Assembly (NCBI GenBank): GCA_013697365.1
Contig: JACCXA010000095.1
Coordinates: 1 to 8,086 of the forward strand
DNA length: 8,086 bases
Source of the DNA: Chthoniobacterales bacterium
GTDB lineage: Bacteria > Verrucomicrobiota > Verrucomicrobiia > Chthoniobacterales > UBA10450
Direction of reading: 5' to 3'
Every line of letters begins with the position of its first letter. Position 1 is the stretch's first letter. The position numbers and the translations under genes were made by a program. A model generated the notes under the pieces. That model was given only the letters and a program-made list of their open reading frames with translations, ran no database searches and was not told the origin of the DNA. Below, one piece after another: positions 1 through 6,453 of this stretch.

Positions 1-101
1 ACACTTAGGTTGCCGAAACTTGCCTAAACTTGCGTTTTAGGGTGATCGGGGCGAAGCGCGCTTTTTGAACCGTTTTTATAGGTGTCCCCTGTGAAAAGTG
101 G

Positions 102-177
<76 letters not shown>

Positions 178-223
178 GTCAGCGGTCGAGGAGGCGCGAG
201 CGCGCATCAGCAACCGGGGCGTC

Positions 224-251
224 ACTATGCAAAATTCCAAGGACTGGGCAA
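224..251 (-). promoter_or_regulatory. possible sigma70-type promoter for tRNA-Phe
   Basis: On the minus strand, TTGCCC (246-251) and CATAGT (224-229) are separated by 16 bases. This would place a start near 217, about 40 bases before the tRNA 5' end. The match to consensus is only moderate. Read-through from aat, which ends at 303 in the same direction, is an alternative source of the transcript. Confidence 0.3.
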
Positions 252-302
252 GCGATACCGCCGCACTGTCGCTGCTTACCTGGCGGGCTGGAGCGGCGCC
301 GT

Positions 303-881
303 CTACTCGTTCCCTTCGAATGTGCGCGCGAGCGCGACCGCGCGCGTCAGGAGATGCATGTACTGTCGACGCGAGACTTCAATTGCACCGAAGCGCTGCA
401 GATGAGGTGTGAGCCATTGCGTGTCGAGCAAAACGAAGTTCCTCGCGCGCAGACGCTCTACGAGCGTGGCGAGCGCGACTTTCGAAGCGTCGGTGACATC
501 GTGAAACATCGACTCTCCGAAAAACGCGCCGCCCAGCGTGACGCCGTATAATCCGCCAACCAGTCGCCCCTCCTGCCACGTCTCGACCGAATGCGCATGC
601 CCCTGCTCATGCAGATGCGTGTAGCTCTTGATGATCTCGATGTTGATCCAGGTCTCATCGCGTTGGGCACAGCGTCGCATGACCCGCGTAAAGGCGCTGT
701 TGATCCGCGTCTCAAAAAGGCCTTTGCGAAGAGTGCGCTCCAAGGCGTGCGGAATGTGAAATTCCGCCAACGGGATAATCCCGCGTGGATCGGGCGAGAA
801 CCACTCAATAGAACCGTCCTCCATTCCCATCGGGAAAACTCCCAACCGGTATCCCTGGAGCAGCACTTCCGGCGCGATCAT
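303..881 (-). CDS. aat: leucyl/phenylalanyl-tRNA--protein transferase
   Basis: The product (192 residues) transfers Leu or Phe from aminoacyl-tRNA to the N-terminal Arg or Lys of proteins, marking them for ClpS/ClpAP degradation in the bacterial N-end rule pathway. It acts in the cytoplasm. Visible family motifs are FPMG (16-19), EWFSPDPRG (26-34), the GNAT-like core GVTLGGAFFGESMF (113-126), and LLDTQW (151-156) with Asp153 and Gln155. The last two match the Asp/Gln pair implicated in catalysis in the E. coli enzyme. The length fits the shorter form of the family, which lacks an N-terminal extension. The ATG at 879-881 is followed directly by the conserved PEVLLQGYRLGVFPM-type opening, so the start is secure, although no strong ribosome binding site is seen. 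The stop is TAG at 303-305. The gene is divergent from the lipoprotein-guaA pair and co-directional with tRNA-Phe. Confidence 0.95.
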   Translation of the reverse strand: MIAPEVLLQGYRLGVFPMGMEDGSIEWFSPDPRGIIPLAEFHIPHALERTLRKGLFETRINSAFTRVMRRCAQRDETWINIEIIKSYTHLHEQGHAHSVETWQEGRLVGGLYGVTLGGAFFGESMFHDVTDASKVALATLVERLRARNFVLLDTQWLTPHLQRFGAIEVSRRQYMHLLTRAVALARTFEGNE

Positions 882-961
882 AAGATTCGGAACATTTCAG
901 CGAGCAGGAACGTTTCTCGGCAGGGTTCGGGAGTTCAGACGCGTGAAAGTCGTTTGCTTTT

Positions 962-989
962 CTGAACCCCGAAACCTGAAACCTGAACC
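962..989. repeat. short imperfect tandem repeat, CCTGAAA-like
   Basis: About four imperfect copies of a 7-base unit occur here, reading CTGAACC, CCGAAACC, TGAAACC and TGAACCC in order. It lies in the divergent aat/lipoprotein intergenic region. Translated, it produces peptides such as GFRFQVSGFR that are not real proteins. I recall similar 'FQVSGFRF' artefacts from other bacterial genomes, but cannot verify a family here. Confidence 0.5.
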
Positions 990-1005
990 CTCTCCCCTCA
1001 TTTCC

Positions 1006-1033
1006 TTGCAATGAGAAGTGAGGCCTTTACTTT
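1006..1033 (+). promoter_or_regulatory. weak promoter candidate for lipoprotein-guaA
   Basis: TTGCAA (1006-1011) and TACTTT (1028-1033) lie 16 bases apart. A start 6-7 bases after the -10 element would fall on or next to the GTG at 1040, giving a nearly leaderless message. The -10 match is poor, so this is only a candidate. Confidence 0.2.
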
Positions 1034-1039
1034 GGCCGG

Positions 1040-1240
1040 GTGAGAGCACTTTTCACCCTCTTCCTGAGCGTTGCGACGCTTTGCTTCCTCGGTTGCGCCA
1101 GCGAAGGTCCGACGCCGGACGAGTTCCAGGAGCAGCTCCGCCGCGGAGTGAGCGGCGAAGGCCAGCTCACTCCCGACATGGATCGGACCAATGATCCTTA
1201 TGTAAAGCCGCGCGAAGGCCGGCCCACTCCACGCGAATAG
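1040..1240 (+). CDS. small predicted lipoprotein
   Basis: This encodes a 66-residue product of unknown function. The N-terminus is a lipoprotein signal: Arg2, a hydrophobic stretch at 4-17 (ALFTLFLSVATLCFL), then Gly18-Cys19 followed by Ala. Cys19 is the expected lipidation site after signal peptidase II cleavage; Phe at -3 makes the lipobox slightly non-standard. The mature part (about 48 residues) is hydrophilic, rich in Pro, Arg, Glu and Asp, with no recognised domain. The start is GTG, the only usable start after the in-frame stop at 1019-1021. No good ribosome binding site is visible. The TAG stop lies 6 bp before guaA, so the two genes are probably co-transcribed. It could be a tiny envelope protein whose position mainly serves guaA expression. 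A real gene is likely given the signal and spacing, but its function is unknown. Confidence 0.7.
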   Translation: MRALFTLFLSVATLCFLGCASEGPTPDEFQEQLRRGVSGEGQLTPDMDRTNDPYVKPREGRPTPRE

Positions 1241-1246
1241 CGCACG

Positions 1247-2836
1247 ATGTCGACGCCGGCCGCGCACTCGAAGATTCTAATTTTAGACTTCGGCTCGCAA
1301 TACACCCAGGTCATCGCGCGGCGCATTCGCGAGTGCCAGGTTTACTCGGAGATTGTCCGGTTCGATATCCCGGCAGCTGAAGTCATCGAGCTGAAGCCGA
1401 ACGGCATCGTCCTCTCCGGAGGTCCGGCCAGTGTCTACGACACAAGCGCTCCCCAACTCGATCCGGCCATCTTCTCGTTAGGCATTCCCATGCTCGGCAT
1501 CTGCTATGGGATGCAATTGATGGCGCAACATCTCGGCGGTCAGGTCGAGTTCAGTGCTCAGCGCGAATACGGCGCCGGCATGCTGCATGTGGCGAATGGG
1601 TCGGAGTTATTTCACGGGATCGGGGCGCAGCTCGATATCTGGAATAGCCATGGCGATAAAGTGACCGCCTTGCCGCCAGGGTTCCGCGCCGCCGCGCACA
1701 CGGAGAACTCGCGCTTCGCCGCCATCGAGAATCCGGAGACGCAGATCTACGGCCTGCAGTTTCATCCGGAGGTGGCCCACACACCTCGGGGCAAAGAGAT
1801 CATCCAGAATTTTGTCTTCCACATCTGCCACTGCGCGATGGATTGGACGATGGGCTCGTTTATCGAAACCGCCTGTGACCTGGTGCGGCGGCAGGTGGGC
1901 AATCAGAAAGTGGTGCTCGGGTTAAGCGGCGGCGTCGATTCCTCCGTCGTCGCGGCCTTGCTGCACAAGGCGATCGGCGATCAGCTGACCTGCATCTTCG
2001 TAAACAACGGACTGCTTCGTTCGCGCGAAGAAGAGATCGTGCAGCGCGTCTTCGGCGAGAATTTTCATGTGCGGCTCAAATACGTGGACGCTTCCGAACG
2101 CTTTCTCGAATTGCTTAAAGGAGTCACCGATCCGGAAACGAAGCGGAAGATTATCGGCAACGAATTTGTCGCTGTCTTCGAGCGCGCGACGAAGGAGTTG
2201 CTCGCGGAAGATCAAGCGAACGGCTCGGGCGAGCACGGCGGGTATCGCTTCCTCGCCCAAGGAACGCTCTACCCGGACGTCATCGAAAGCGTCGCGATCG
2301 GCGGCAATCCGGCGCACGTCATCAAGAGCCATCACAATGTGGGCGGGCTGCCGGAGAAAATGCACTTCGAGCTCGTGGAGCCGGTCCGTCAATTGTTCAA
2401 GGACGAGGTGCGCCAGGCGGGCTTGCAGCTGGGTTTGCCGAAAGAGGTCGTCTATCGCCAGCCGTTTCCTGGTCCAGGTCTGGCGGTGCGGATCCTGGGC
2501 GAAGTCACACCGGAGCGTCTCCAGATTTTGCGCGAGGCGGATACGATCGTGACCAGCGAAATGGAAGCGGCCGATTGGTATTACCGTGTCTGGCAATCTT
2601 TCGCCGTCCTCCTGCCGGTGCGCTCAGTCGGCGTGATGGGCGATCAGCGCACCTATGAAGACACGGTCGCCATTCGCATCGTGGAAAGCCAGGACGGGAT
2701 GACGGCGGACTGGGTGCGTTTGCCCTACGAGTTGCTGGCCCGGATCTCGCGGCGCATCATCAACGAGGTCGCAGGCGTCAATCGCGTCTGCTATGACATC
2801 TCGAGCAAGCCGCCGAGCACGATCGAGTGGGAATGA
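1247..2836 (+). CDS. guaA: GMP synthase (glutamine-hydrolysing)
   Basis: The product (529 residues) converts XMP, ATP and glutamine to GMP, the last step of de novo guanine nucleotide synthesis, in the cytoplasm. An N-terminal class I glutamine amidotransferase domain (about 9-195) has the opening ILDFGSQYTQ (12-21), nucleophile Cys86 in GICYGMQ, and His173/Glu175 in LQFHPEV. The ATP pyrophosphatase domain carries the PP-loop SGGVDSS (227-233), then GTLYPDVIES and IKSHHNVGGLPE. The C-terminal dimerisation and XMP-binding region has RQPFPGPGLAVR and ends in PPSTIEWE, the normal end of the family. Length is typical and nothing is missing. The ATG at 1247 follows the lipoprotein stop by 6 bp and the conserved domain begins at residue 9, so the start is well supported. 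It converges with the MauE-type gene. Confidence 0.98.
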   Translation: MSTPAAHSKILILDFGSQYTQVIARRIRECQVYSEIVRFDIPAAEVIELKPNGIVLSGGPASVYDTSAPQLDPAIFSLGIPMLGICYGMQLMAQHLGGQVEFSAQREYGAGMLHVANGSELFHGIGAQLDIWNSHGDKVTALPPGFRAAAHTENSRFAAIENPETQIYGLQFHPEVAHTPRGKEIIQNFVFHICHCAMDWTMGSFIETACDLVRRQVGNQKVVLGLSGGVDSSVVAALLHKAIGDQLTCIFVNNGLLRSREEEIVQRVFGENFHVRLKYVDASERFLELLKGVTDPETKRKIIGNEFVAVFERATKELLAEDQANGSGEHGGYRFLAQGTLYPDVIESVAIGGNPAHVIKSHHNVGGLPEKMHFELVEPVRQLFKDEVRQAGLQLGLPKEVVYRQPFPGPGLAVRILGEVTPERLQILREADTIVTSEMEAADWYYRVWQSFAVLLPVRSVGVMGDQRTYEDTVAIRIVESQDGMTADWVRLPYELLARISRRIINEVAGVNRVCYDISSKPPSTIEWE

Positions 2837-2840
2837 GATG

Positions 2841-2857
2841 CGGGCGTGGCACGCCCG
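2841..2857. terminator. small GC-rich hairpin between convergent genes
   Basis: A 7-bp perfect stem, CGGGCGT (2841-2847) with ACGCCCG (2851-2857), and a 3-base loop begin 4 bp after the guaA stop and 30 bp after the opposing MauE-type stop. Its position suggests transcript end formation for both genes. No T-tract follows on either strand, so it is not a canonical intrinsic terminator. It could instead be a REP-like palindrome. Confidence 0.35.
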
Positions 2858-2887
2858 AGGCCGTGTGAAGCGGAGGCGCCGCAGACG

Positions 2888-3367
2888 TCAGCGGTGGGGT
2901 TGATCGCGCGGCGAGAGCGACCAAAGAGCCAGCAAGCCGGCGAGGAGCGCGAAGTCGATCACGAGGTGCCAGGTGAAGGGGAGATTCTTCGTCGCGTTGC
3001 CGAAACAGCCGCAGTCCAGATCGATGCCGCGCACTTTTGCGGCGATCGTGGCGCCAATAAAAATCACCATGAGCGAACTGAGAATGGCCAGCGCCCCCCC
3101 GCGCAAATAGCCCGTCAACAAGGCCAAACCGCAGAGTATTTCCAGCCAGGGCAAATAGAACGCCACCCGCACGCCCACGGGCCACGGGAGGATGTGAAAG
3201 TTTTGGATGTCGCGCGTGAAAGCGATCGGATCCCAGGCTTTCAGGACGCCCGTGTAGATGAAGACGAGGCCAAGGATCACCGCCAGGGCCGTCCACAATG
3301 GCGAACGCCGCGGCGTGCCGCGTTGCACACCCATGAGCGGAGATTGCACATGCGGCGAGCTGCTCAT
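2888..3367 (-). CDS. MauE/DoxX-type redox-associated membrane protein
   Basis: The product is a 159-residue inner-membrane protein with about four hydrophobic segments, near residues 24-43, 67-85, 90-110 and 132-151. The first contains the DoxX/MauE-like pattern FIYTGVLKAWDP. A DLDCGCFG motif (Cys119, Cys121) lies between segments 3 and 4, as in MauE-type proteins. MauE is required for maturation of methylamine dehydrogenase, and the wider family is linked to disulfide or redox handling. I see no methylamine genes here, so the substrate is unknown. The start is placed at ATG 3365-3367, which overlaps the rhodanese stop as ATGA; a longer reading from 3394 would add only MGGVAGGEE and overlap more. 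It is the last gene of the cluster and ends 51 bp from guaA. Family assignment is fairly sure; the role is not. Confidence 0.85.
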   Translation of the reverse strand: MSSSPHVQSPLMGVQRGTPRRSPLWTALAVILGLVFIYTGVLKAWDPIAFTRDIQNFHILPWPVGVRVAFYLPWLEILCGLALLTGYLRGGALAILSSLMVIFIGATIAAKVRGIDLDCGCFGNATKNLPFTWHLVIDFALLAGLLALWSLSPRDQPHR

Positions 3368-3792
3368 TTCTTCGCCGCCAGCCACGCCTCCCACCCACCA
3401 TGCAGAACGTAGACATCCTTCAAGGTCGCTTCTTCCCGAAGGCGCCGGGCCACATCATGACTAGCTGCGCAGCTTTGGCTGCTGCAATAAACGACGGTCT
3501 TCTTTTCCGGTCCCCACGTCGTCAGCAGCGCTGGCAATAATTCGTTCCAGCGATCCTCGTTCAACAAAAGGGCACCCGGGATATGCTCGCTCTCGAATTG
3601 CGCATCGGGCCGGGCATCGACCCAAAGAAGAGAATCTCCCCATCCCAATGCCTCCTCGAGCAGGACCTCGTCTTTCGCAACGGCGGGCGCATGCCACGAG
3701 ACCTCCTCGCGCAAATATAATGCCTGGCCGATCGCGGGCAGGGAGGCAAGGCCCAGCAAAAGCAGGGCCTCGACAAGCAGAGTTCGCTTCAC
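3364..3792 (-). CDS. exported single-domain rhodanese-like protein
   Basis: The product (142 residues) has an N-terminal hydrophobic signal or anchor (about 4-24, after Lys2-Arg3) and one rhodanese domain (about 40-142). Visible motifs are LLWVDARPDAQFESEHIPGA (55-74 region) and VVYCSSQSCAAS, with likely catalytic Cys103 and a second cysteine, Cys108, at the end of the active-site loop. The C-terminal motif VLHGGWEAW is typical of the fold. Rhodaneses carry sulfur as a cysteine persulfide or act on thiols; here the domain would face the periplasm. The start codon is GTG (3790-3792), 3 bp after the DUF1573 stop, and the TGA stop overlaps the MauE-type ATG by 4 bp, indicating translational coupling. 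A cysteine pair in the loop could also allow disulfide chemistry, which is inference. Confidence 0.9.
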   Translation of the reverse strand: MKRTLLVEALLLLGLASLPAIGQALYLREEVSWHAPAVAKDEVLLEEALGWGDSLLWVDARPDAQFESEHIPGALLLNEDRWNELLPALLTTWGPEKKTVVYCSSQSCAASHDVARRLREEATLKDVYVLHGGWEAWLAAKK

Positions 3793-3795
3793 AGC

Positions 3796-4491
3796 CTAAC
3801 GAGCAGTCGACGCAGCCGGCGGCGTAACCCGCGCACTGGCGTAGACTGGCTGTGGAAGATCGGATTTGATGGTCAGGGTCGCATTCACGCCACGGCTCGT
3901 GTCCTTGGGCTGGACACTGATGGTGAATTCTCCGGGCGCGGATCCTTTCTCCACCCTGGTCGTGAACTCAGGCGCAGAAGAGCCGACATCCACCTTCGTG
4001 ATCGAGACATCTTTGTTCGCCTTCAGCGTGATTGTCTTAGGCTTCGGCGCTTCACCGCTCTCCCAATAAACCATCACGGGCTGGAGCACGACGGCGGGCT
4101 CGATGACGGCCTTCAAGACAAGATTGGTTACCGGCTGCGCGGCATCGTCAGTCTCCACTGTGACGGTCTTTTGCTGCACGCCCGTGCGCCCGCCGATCTT
4201 GAATGTCGCAGTTACTTCTCCTTTTTCGCCAGGCGCTACTTCGTTCTTTTTTAAGGAAGCAACCGTGCAACCGCAGGAACTCCGGACATTGTTGATGCGA
4301 ACCGGCTTCGATCCCTTGTTTTCATATTTGAAATTAGCGACCGCCTCCGTGTCGCCGGCTTTCGGGCGCAGCTCGATCTGTTGCTGTTCCCACGCGAGTT
4401 GTGCCTGCGCCGTGACAAGCGTGCCGAAGAACACCGCGCCGAGGAAATTTTTCGCGATCAGATTCATCCGGCAGCAAAGAGGCTTAGGCAT
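3796..4491 (-). CDS. secreted DUF1573 domain protein
   Basis: The product (up to 231 residues) has a signal peptide (IAKNFLGAVFFGTLVTAQA, likely cut near residue 30) and a DUF1573 region at about 45-130. The hallmarks NFKYENKGSKPVRI, VRSSCGCTVAS (Cys73, Cys75) and APGEKGEVTATF are all present. DUF1573 domains have an Ig-like beta-sandwich appearance, and their biochemical role is not established. A second beta-rich half (about 130-225) may be another Ig-like domain. The first ATG (4489-4491) lies inside the end of the RfbD-type gene, giving an 8-bp overlap. An alternative ATG at 4467 gives a cleaner signal peptide (MNLIAKNF...), so the start is uncertain by 8 residues. The TAG stop is 3 bp before the rhodanese GTG. 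The gene belongs to the same transcript as its neighbours. Confidence 0.88.
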   Translation of the reverse strand: MPKPLCCRMNLIAKNFLGAVFFGTLVTAQAQLAWEQQQIELRPKAGDTEAVANFKYENKGSKPVRINNVRSSCGCTVASLKKNEVAPGEKGEVTATFKIGGRTGVQQKTVTVETDDAAQPVTNLVLKAVIEPAVVLQPVMVYWESGEAPKPKTITLKANKDVSITKVDVGSSAPEFTTRVEKGSAPGEFTISVQPKDTSRGVNATLTIKSDLPQPVYASARVTPPAASTAR

Positions 4492-5527
4492 TTTCTGTCA
4501 ACCGTCCCCCGCCCCCGCCGCTGGGCCTATCAAGGCCATCGCTCGCCGAAATCAGACGCGCGCCCCGCGCGATATGCGTCTGCACATAATCCGCCACTGC
4601 CTCGCGCCAATCACGCGGCACTTGCCCTGTGAGTCGCTCATACTTTTCAGTGGCGAGCACTGTGTAGATGGGGCGGCGTGCGATGAAGCTCTTCATATCA
4701 CGCAGGGAAACGGCCCCAACCCGGCGCGCCCGCAGCGCCATGCCCTCGGCCTGACAGCAATCGAGCGCGTGCTGCCCAAACTCCCGCCAGCTGCACCCGC
4801 CATGATTGGCCAGGTGCCAAACGCCACCGCCCACGGAGCTTGCGAGCAAAGGCTGCAACATCGTCGCGATATCAAGTGTGTAAGTTGGCGTGGAGATCTT
4901 GTCCGCAATCGCCTCCACCTGCTCGTGCTGGCGGGCTTGTTCTACGATCCAGTCGACGAAGCTCGGACGATCCGGGCCAAAGACCCACGAGAGCCGCGCG
5001 ACGAGGTGATCGGGATTGACAGCCAGAACACGCTGCTCCCCTTCCAGCTTCGATTCGCCGTAGACGCTGAGTGGTCGGGCTTCGTCCTCTTCACGATAAG
5101 GCTCCCGTTTTTCACCATCGAACACGTAATCCGTGCTGATGTGGATGAAGCGAGCGCCTTTCTCACGGCAGATTTCCGCCAGCACGCCGGGCGCCTGCGC
5201 GTTCACCGCAAAGGCTGTCGTCGAATCCGATTCGCAACGGTCGACGTTCGTCTGCGCGGCCGCGTTGATCATGAGGTCAAATTCCAGCGCTCGAAGCGTC
5301 TTCCGCAGACCTTCTGTGTCCGCGAGATTCAGCTCCTCATGGGTGAAACCGATGACATCGGCGGTTCGCCCGAGTTTGCGCAGGATCGCCTTCCCGAGAC
5401 GGCCGCCGGCGCCGATGATCGCGACCGTGCCCGGTCTCTGACCTGGAGGCTCTGTTAGTTCAATCGCCACGGCAGCGAAAGAACACAGATCGGCCAACGG
5501 CGCAAACCGGAGACTGGTGCGTGTCAT
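4484..5527 (-). CDS. rfbD: dTDP-4-dehydrorhamnose reductase (RfbD/RmlD family)
   Basis: The product is a short-chain dehydrogenase-type sugar-nucleotide reductase; RfbD makes dTDP-L-rhamnose by NAD(P)H reduction in the cytoplasm, feeding cell-surface polysaccharide. Numbered from the ATG at 5527 (347 residues), the Rossmann motif GAGGRLG lies at 39-45, NAAAQTNVDRCE near 88-99, STDYVFDG at 131-138, and YGESK at 156-160 with catalytic Tyr156/Lys160. Family proteins are about 290-300 residues with the glycine motif near residue 7, so the true start may be later; GTG at 5468-5470 is another option. The frame is open to a GTG at 5623 that overlaps the upstream stop as GTGA, but the extra residues look non-coding. 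The tail (GLDRPSGGGGG) is an unusual low-complexity extension. The stop overlaps the DUF1573 start. No rfbA, rfbB or rfbC lies in the window, so the exact sugar substrate is unproven. Confidence 0.85.
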   Translation of the reverse strand: MTRTSLRFAPLADLCSFAAVAIELTEPPGQRPGTVAIIGAGGRLGKAILRKLGRTADVIGFTHEELNLADTEGLRKTLRALEFDLMINAAAQTNVDRCESDSTTAFAVNAQAPGVLAEICREKGARFIHISTDYVFDGEKREPYREEDEARPLSVYGESKLEGEQRVLAVNPDHLVARLSWVFGPDRPSFVDWIVEQARQHEQVEAIADKISTPTYTLDIATMLQPLLASSVGGGVWHLANHGGCSWREFGQHALDCCQAEGMALRARRVGAVSLRDMKSFIARRPIYTVLATEKYERLTGQVPRDWREAVADYVQTHIARGARLISASDGLDRPSGGGGGRLTENA

Positions 5528-5606
5528 GCACGTTGTCAGTGGGTTCCCAGGCAAGTGCTGGACCAAGGCGTTGCGTCGCGCCGTGCAATAAAGGAACCGT
5601 ACGTCC

Positions 5607-5630
5607 GCCCGGAAGGGAGTCACTCCGGGC
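5607..5630 (-). other. hairpin over the stop of the hypothetical gene
   Basis: A 7-bp stem, GCCCGGA (5607-5613) with TCCGGGC (5624-5630), has a 10-base loop that contains the TGA stop (5620-5622) and the overlapping GTG (5621-5623). No T-tract follows on the minus strand, so it is not a standard terminator. It could affect translation of the downstream frame. Confidence 0.3.
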
Positions 5631-6011
5631 CATTTGCCTTGTCACGTTTTCGTTTCGCTGCGGCCGCTCTCACCGCTTTTAGACGCAACTGAAGATCGGG
5701 CCTCAGTTCGAGCTTCTTCAGAAGGCGAATAACCCGTGTCGCATTAAACTTGGAACGAAAGAAATAGGGATGCAGCTCGAGGTAAGCGATGGCCGTTTCC
5801 GCCGTCGCCATGTCGCCCTGCGCGAGACACTCCAACCCCGCCGCAGGTCCACCAGGAACGCCAGCGAGTCATAACCCGAATGAAATCTGGCGCACGCCTG
5901 CTCCCACGCGGCCATCGCCTCCGGGCTTTCGGAGCGTCGTTTCGCCCGCTCGTGAACCTCACCGTGCAGGCGGCGGATGATCTCGGCGTTGCGCTGAATG
6001 ATTCGTTTCAT
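5620..6011 (-). pseudogene. frameshifted small hypothetical gene
   Basis: I do not recognise this family. Two overlapping frames join into one coherent 130-residue, charged, mostly helical protein. The first frame runs from ATG 6009-6011 to about residue 59 (MKRIIQRNAEIIRRLHGEVH..., ending DLRRG). The second continues with LECLAQGD through LELHPYFFRSKFNATRVIRLLKKLEL to a basic tail and the TGA at 5620-5622. The junction is at a run of four C (5836-5839, GGGG on the coding strand); one extra G would restore the frame as RRG-LEC. Past the junction the first frame reads as Arg/Ser-rich nonsense (WRRRKRPSLTSS). The region is 392 bp, one base short of 131 codons including the stop. It has no signal peptide or membrane segment and is probably cytoplasmic. 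It lies upstream of the rfbD-like gene. Error versus true decay cannot be decided here. Confidence 0.65.
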
Positions 6012-6216
6012 GGGAATCGAAAACCACTCCGGTGCGTCCGAACTTTCGAGAAAACGAAAAAAAAAGGATCACCGCCGCGTAGTTGAACCGATTTCTCCTA
6101 TCTTGGAGCCGAGCGCACTATTCGTATGCTGGCTACCGCTTAGTTGAGTTTGAACTGTGAACAATGCGCCCCGGCGGAGACGAATCCCGGGAGTGTCGCC
6201 AAAATGTGAGGAAGTC

Positions 6217-6241
6217 CTCGCTGCCGGCAGTGCCGGGCGAG
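6217..6241. other. small GC-rich hairpin
   Basis: CTCGC (6217-6221) pairs with GCGAG (6237-6241), and CCGGC (6224-6228) pairs with GCCGG (6232-6236). There is a 2-base TG bulge on the left and an AGT loop. No T-tract follows, and the function is unknown. Confidence 0.35.
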
Positions 6242-6396
6242 AGCATGCCGTTTTCTTGCACAAGCTGCTGCTCAGCATTCAGCGTTGAAAAAATCAGATT
6301 GCGACGATCAAGAAGAATTTTGGGGAAGGTTTCATTTGTGGTTCTCTAAGCATGTTGACGACTTCGGTCGGCAACAGGTCTCTCTCGCAAGACTTT

Positions 6397-6453
6397 ATTG
6401 GTAAGAGCTTAAGGTTTGAAATAGCGAGCGCGGGGTCCTTAGGCTCTTCCAAT
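6397..6453. repeat. long imperfect inverted repeat / stem-loop
   Basis: The left arm is ATTGG + T + AAGAGCTTAAGG (6397-6414) and the right arm is CCTTAGGCTCTTCCAAT (6437-6453). They form 17 pairs: 16 Watson-Crick and one T-G (6409/6442), with a single bulged T at 6402 and a 22-base loop. The T-G pair is a tolerated G-U wobble in a plus-strand RNA but an A-C mismatch in a minus-strand RNA, mildly favouring plus-strand transcription. No T-tract follows on either strand. It could be a structured RNA element, a REP or MITE-like remnant, or a 3'-end structure for the beta-helix transcript, whose stop lies 109 bp away. Confidence 0.6.

Noticed and set aside
54..63. AAGCGCGCTT palindrome followed by Ts near the left edge, considered as a terminator
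   Set aside because: The palindrome leaves no loop, and only a few T residues follow. There is no visible gene end next to it in the window.
1922..2596. 224-codon open frame antisense to guaA
   Set aside because: It lies fully inside guaA, whose motifs are unmistakable, and it has no domain signal of its own.
2778..3416. 212-codon minus-strand frame overlapping the end of guaA and the MauE-type gene
   Set aside because: It is out of frame with the MauE-type gene and rich in Arg, Ala and His with no membrane pattern. The alternative frame has TM segments and a CGCFG motif.
4103..5458. Long open frame (451 codons) on the plus strand
   Set aside because: It lies antisense to the rfbD-like and DUF1573 genes, which have clear motifs. 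The translation is low in recognisable pattern and rich in Arg, Pro and Ala, as expected of a GC-rich shadow frame.
5835..5841. Programmed -1 ribosomal frameshift in the hypothetical gene
   Set aside because: The GGGG context does not form an X XXY YYZ heptamer in the zero frame, and no strong downstream structure was seen. A simple one-base loss explains it better.
6164..6349. Short plus-strand open frame in the intergenic region (and 6069-6278 on the minus strand)
   Set aside because: Both have random-looking composition with no motif, no ribosome binding site and no operon context.
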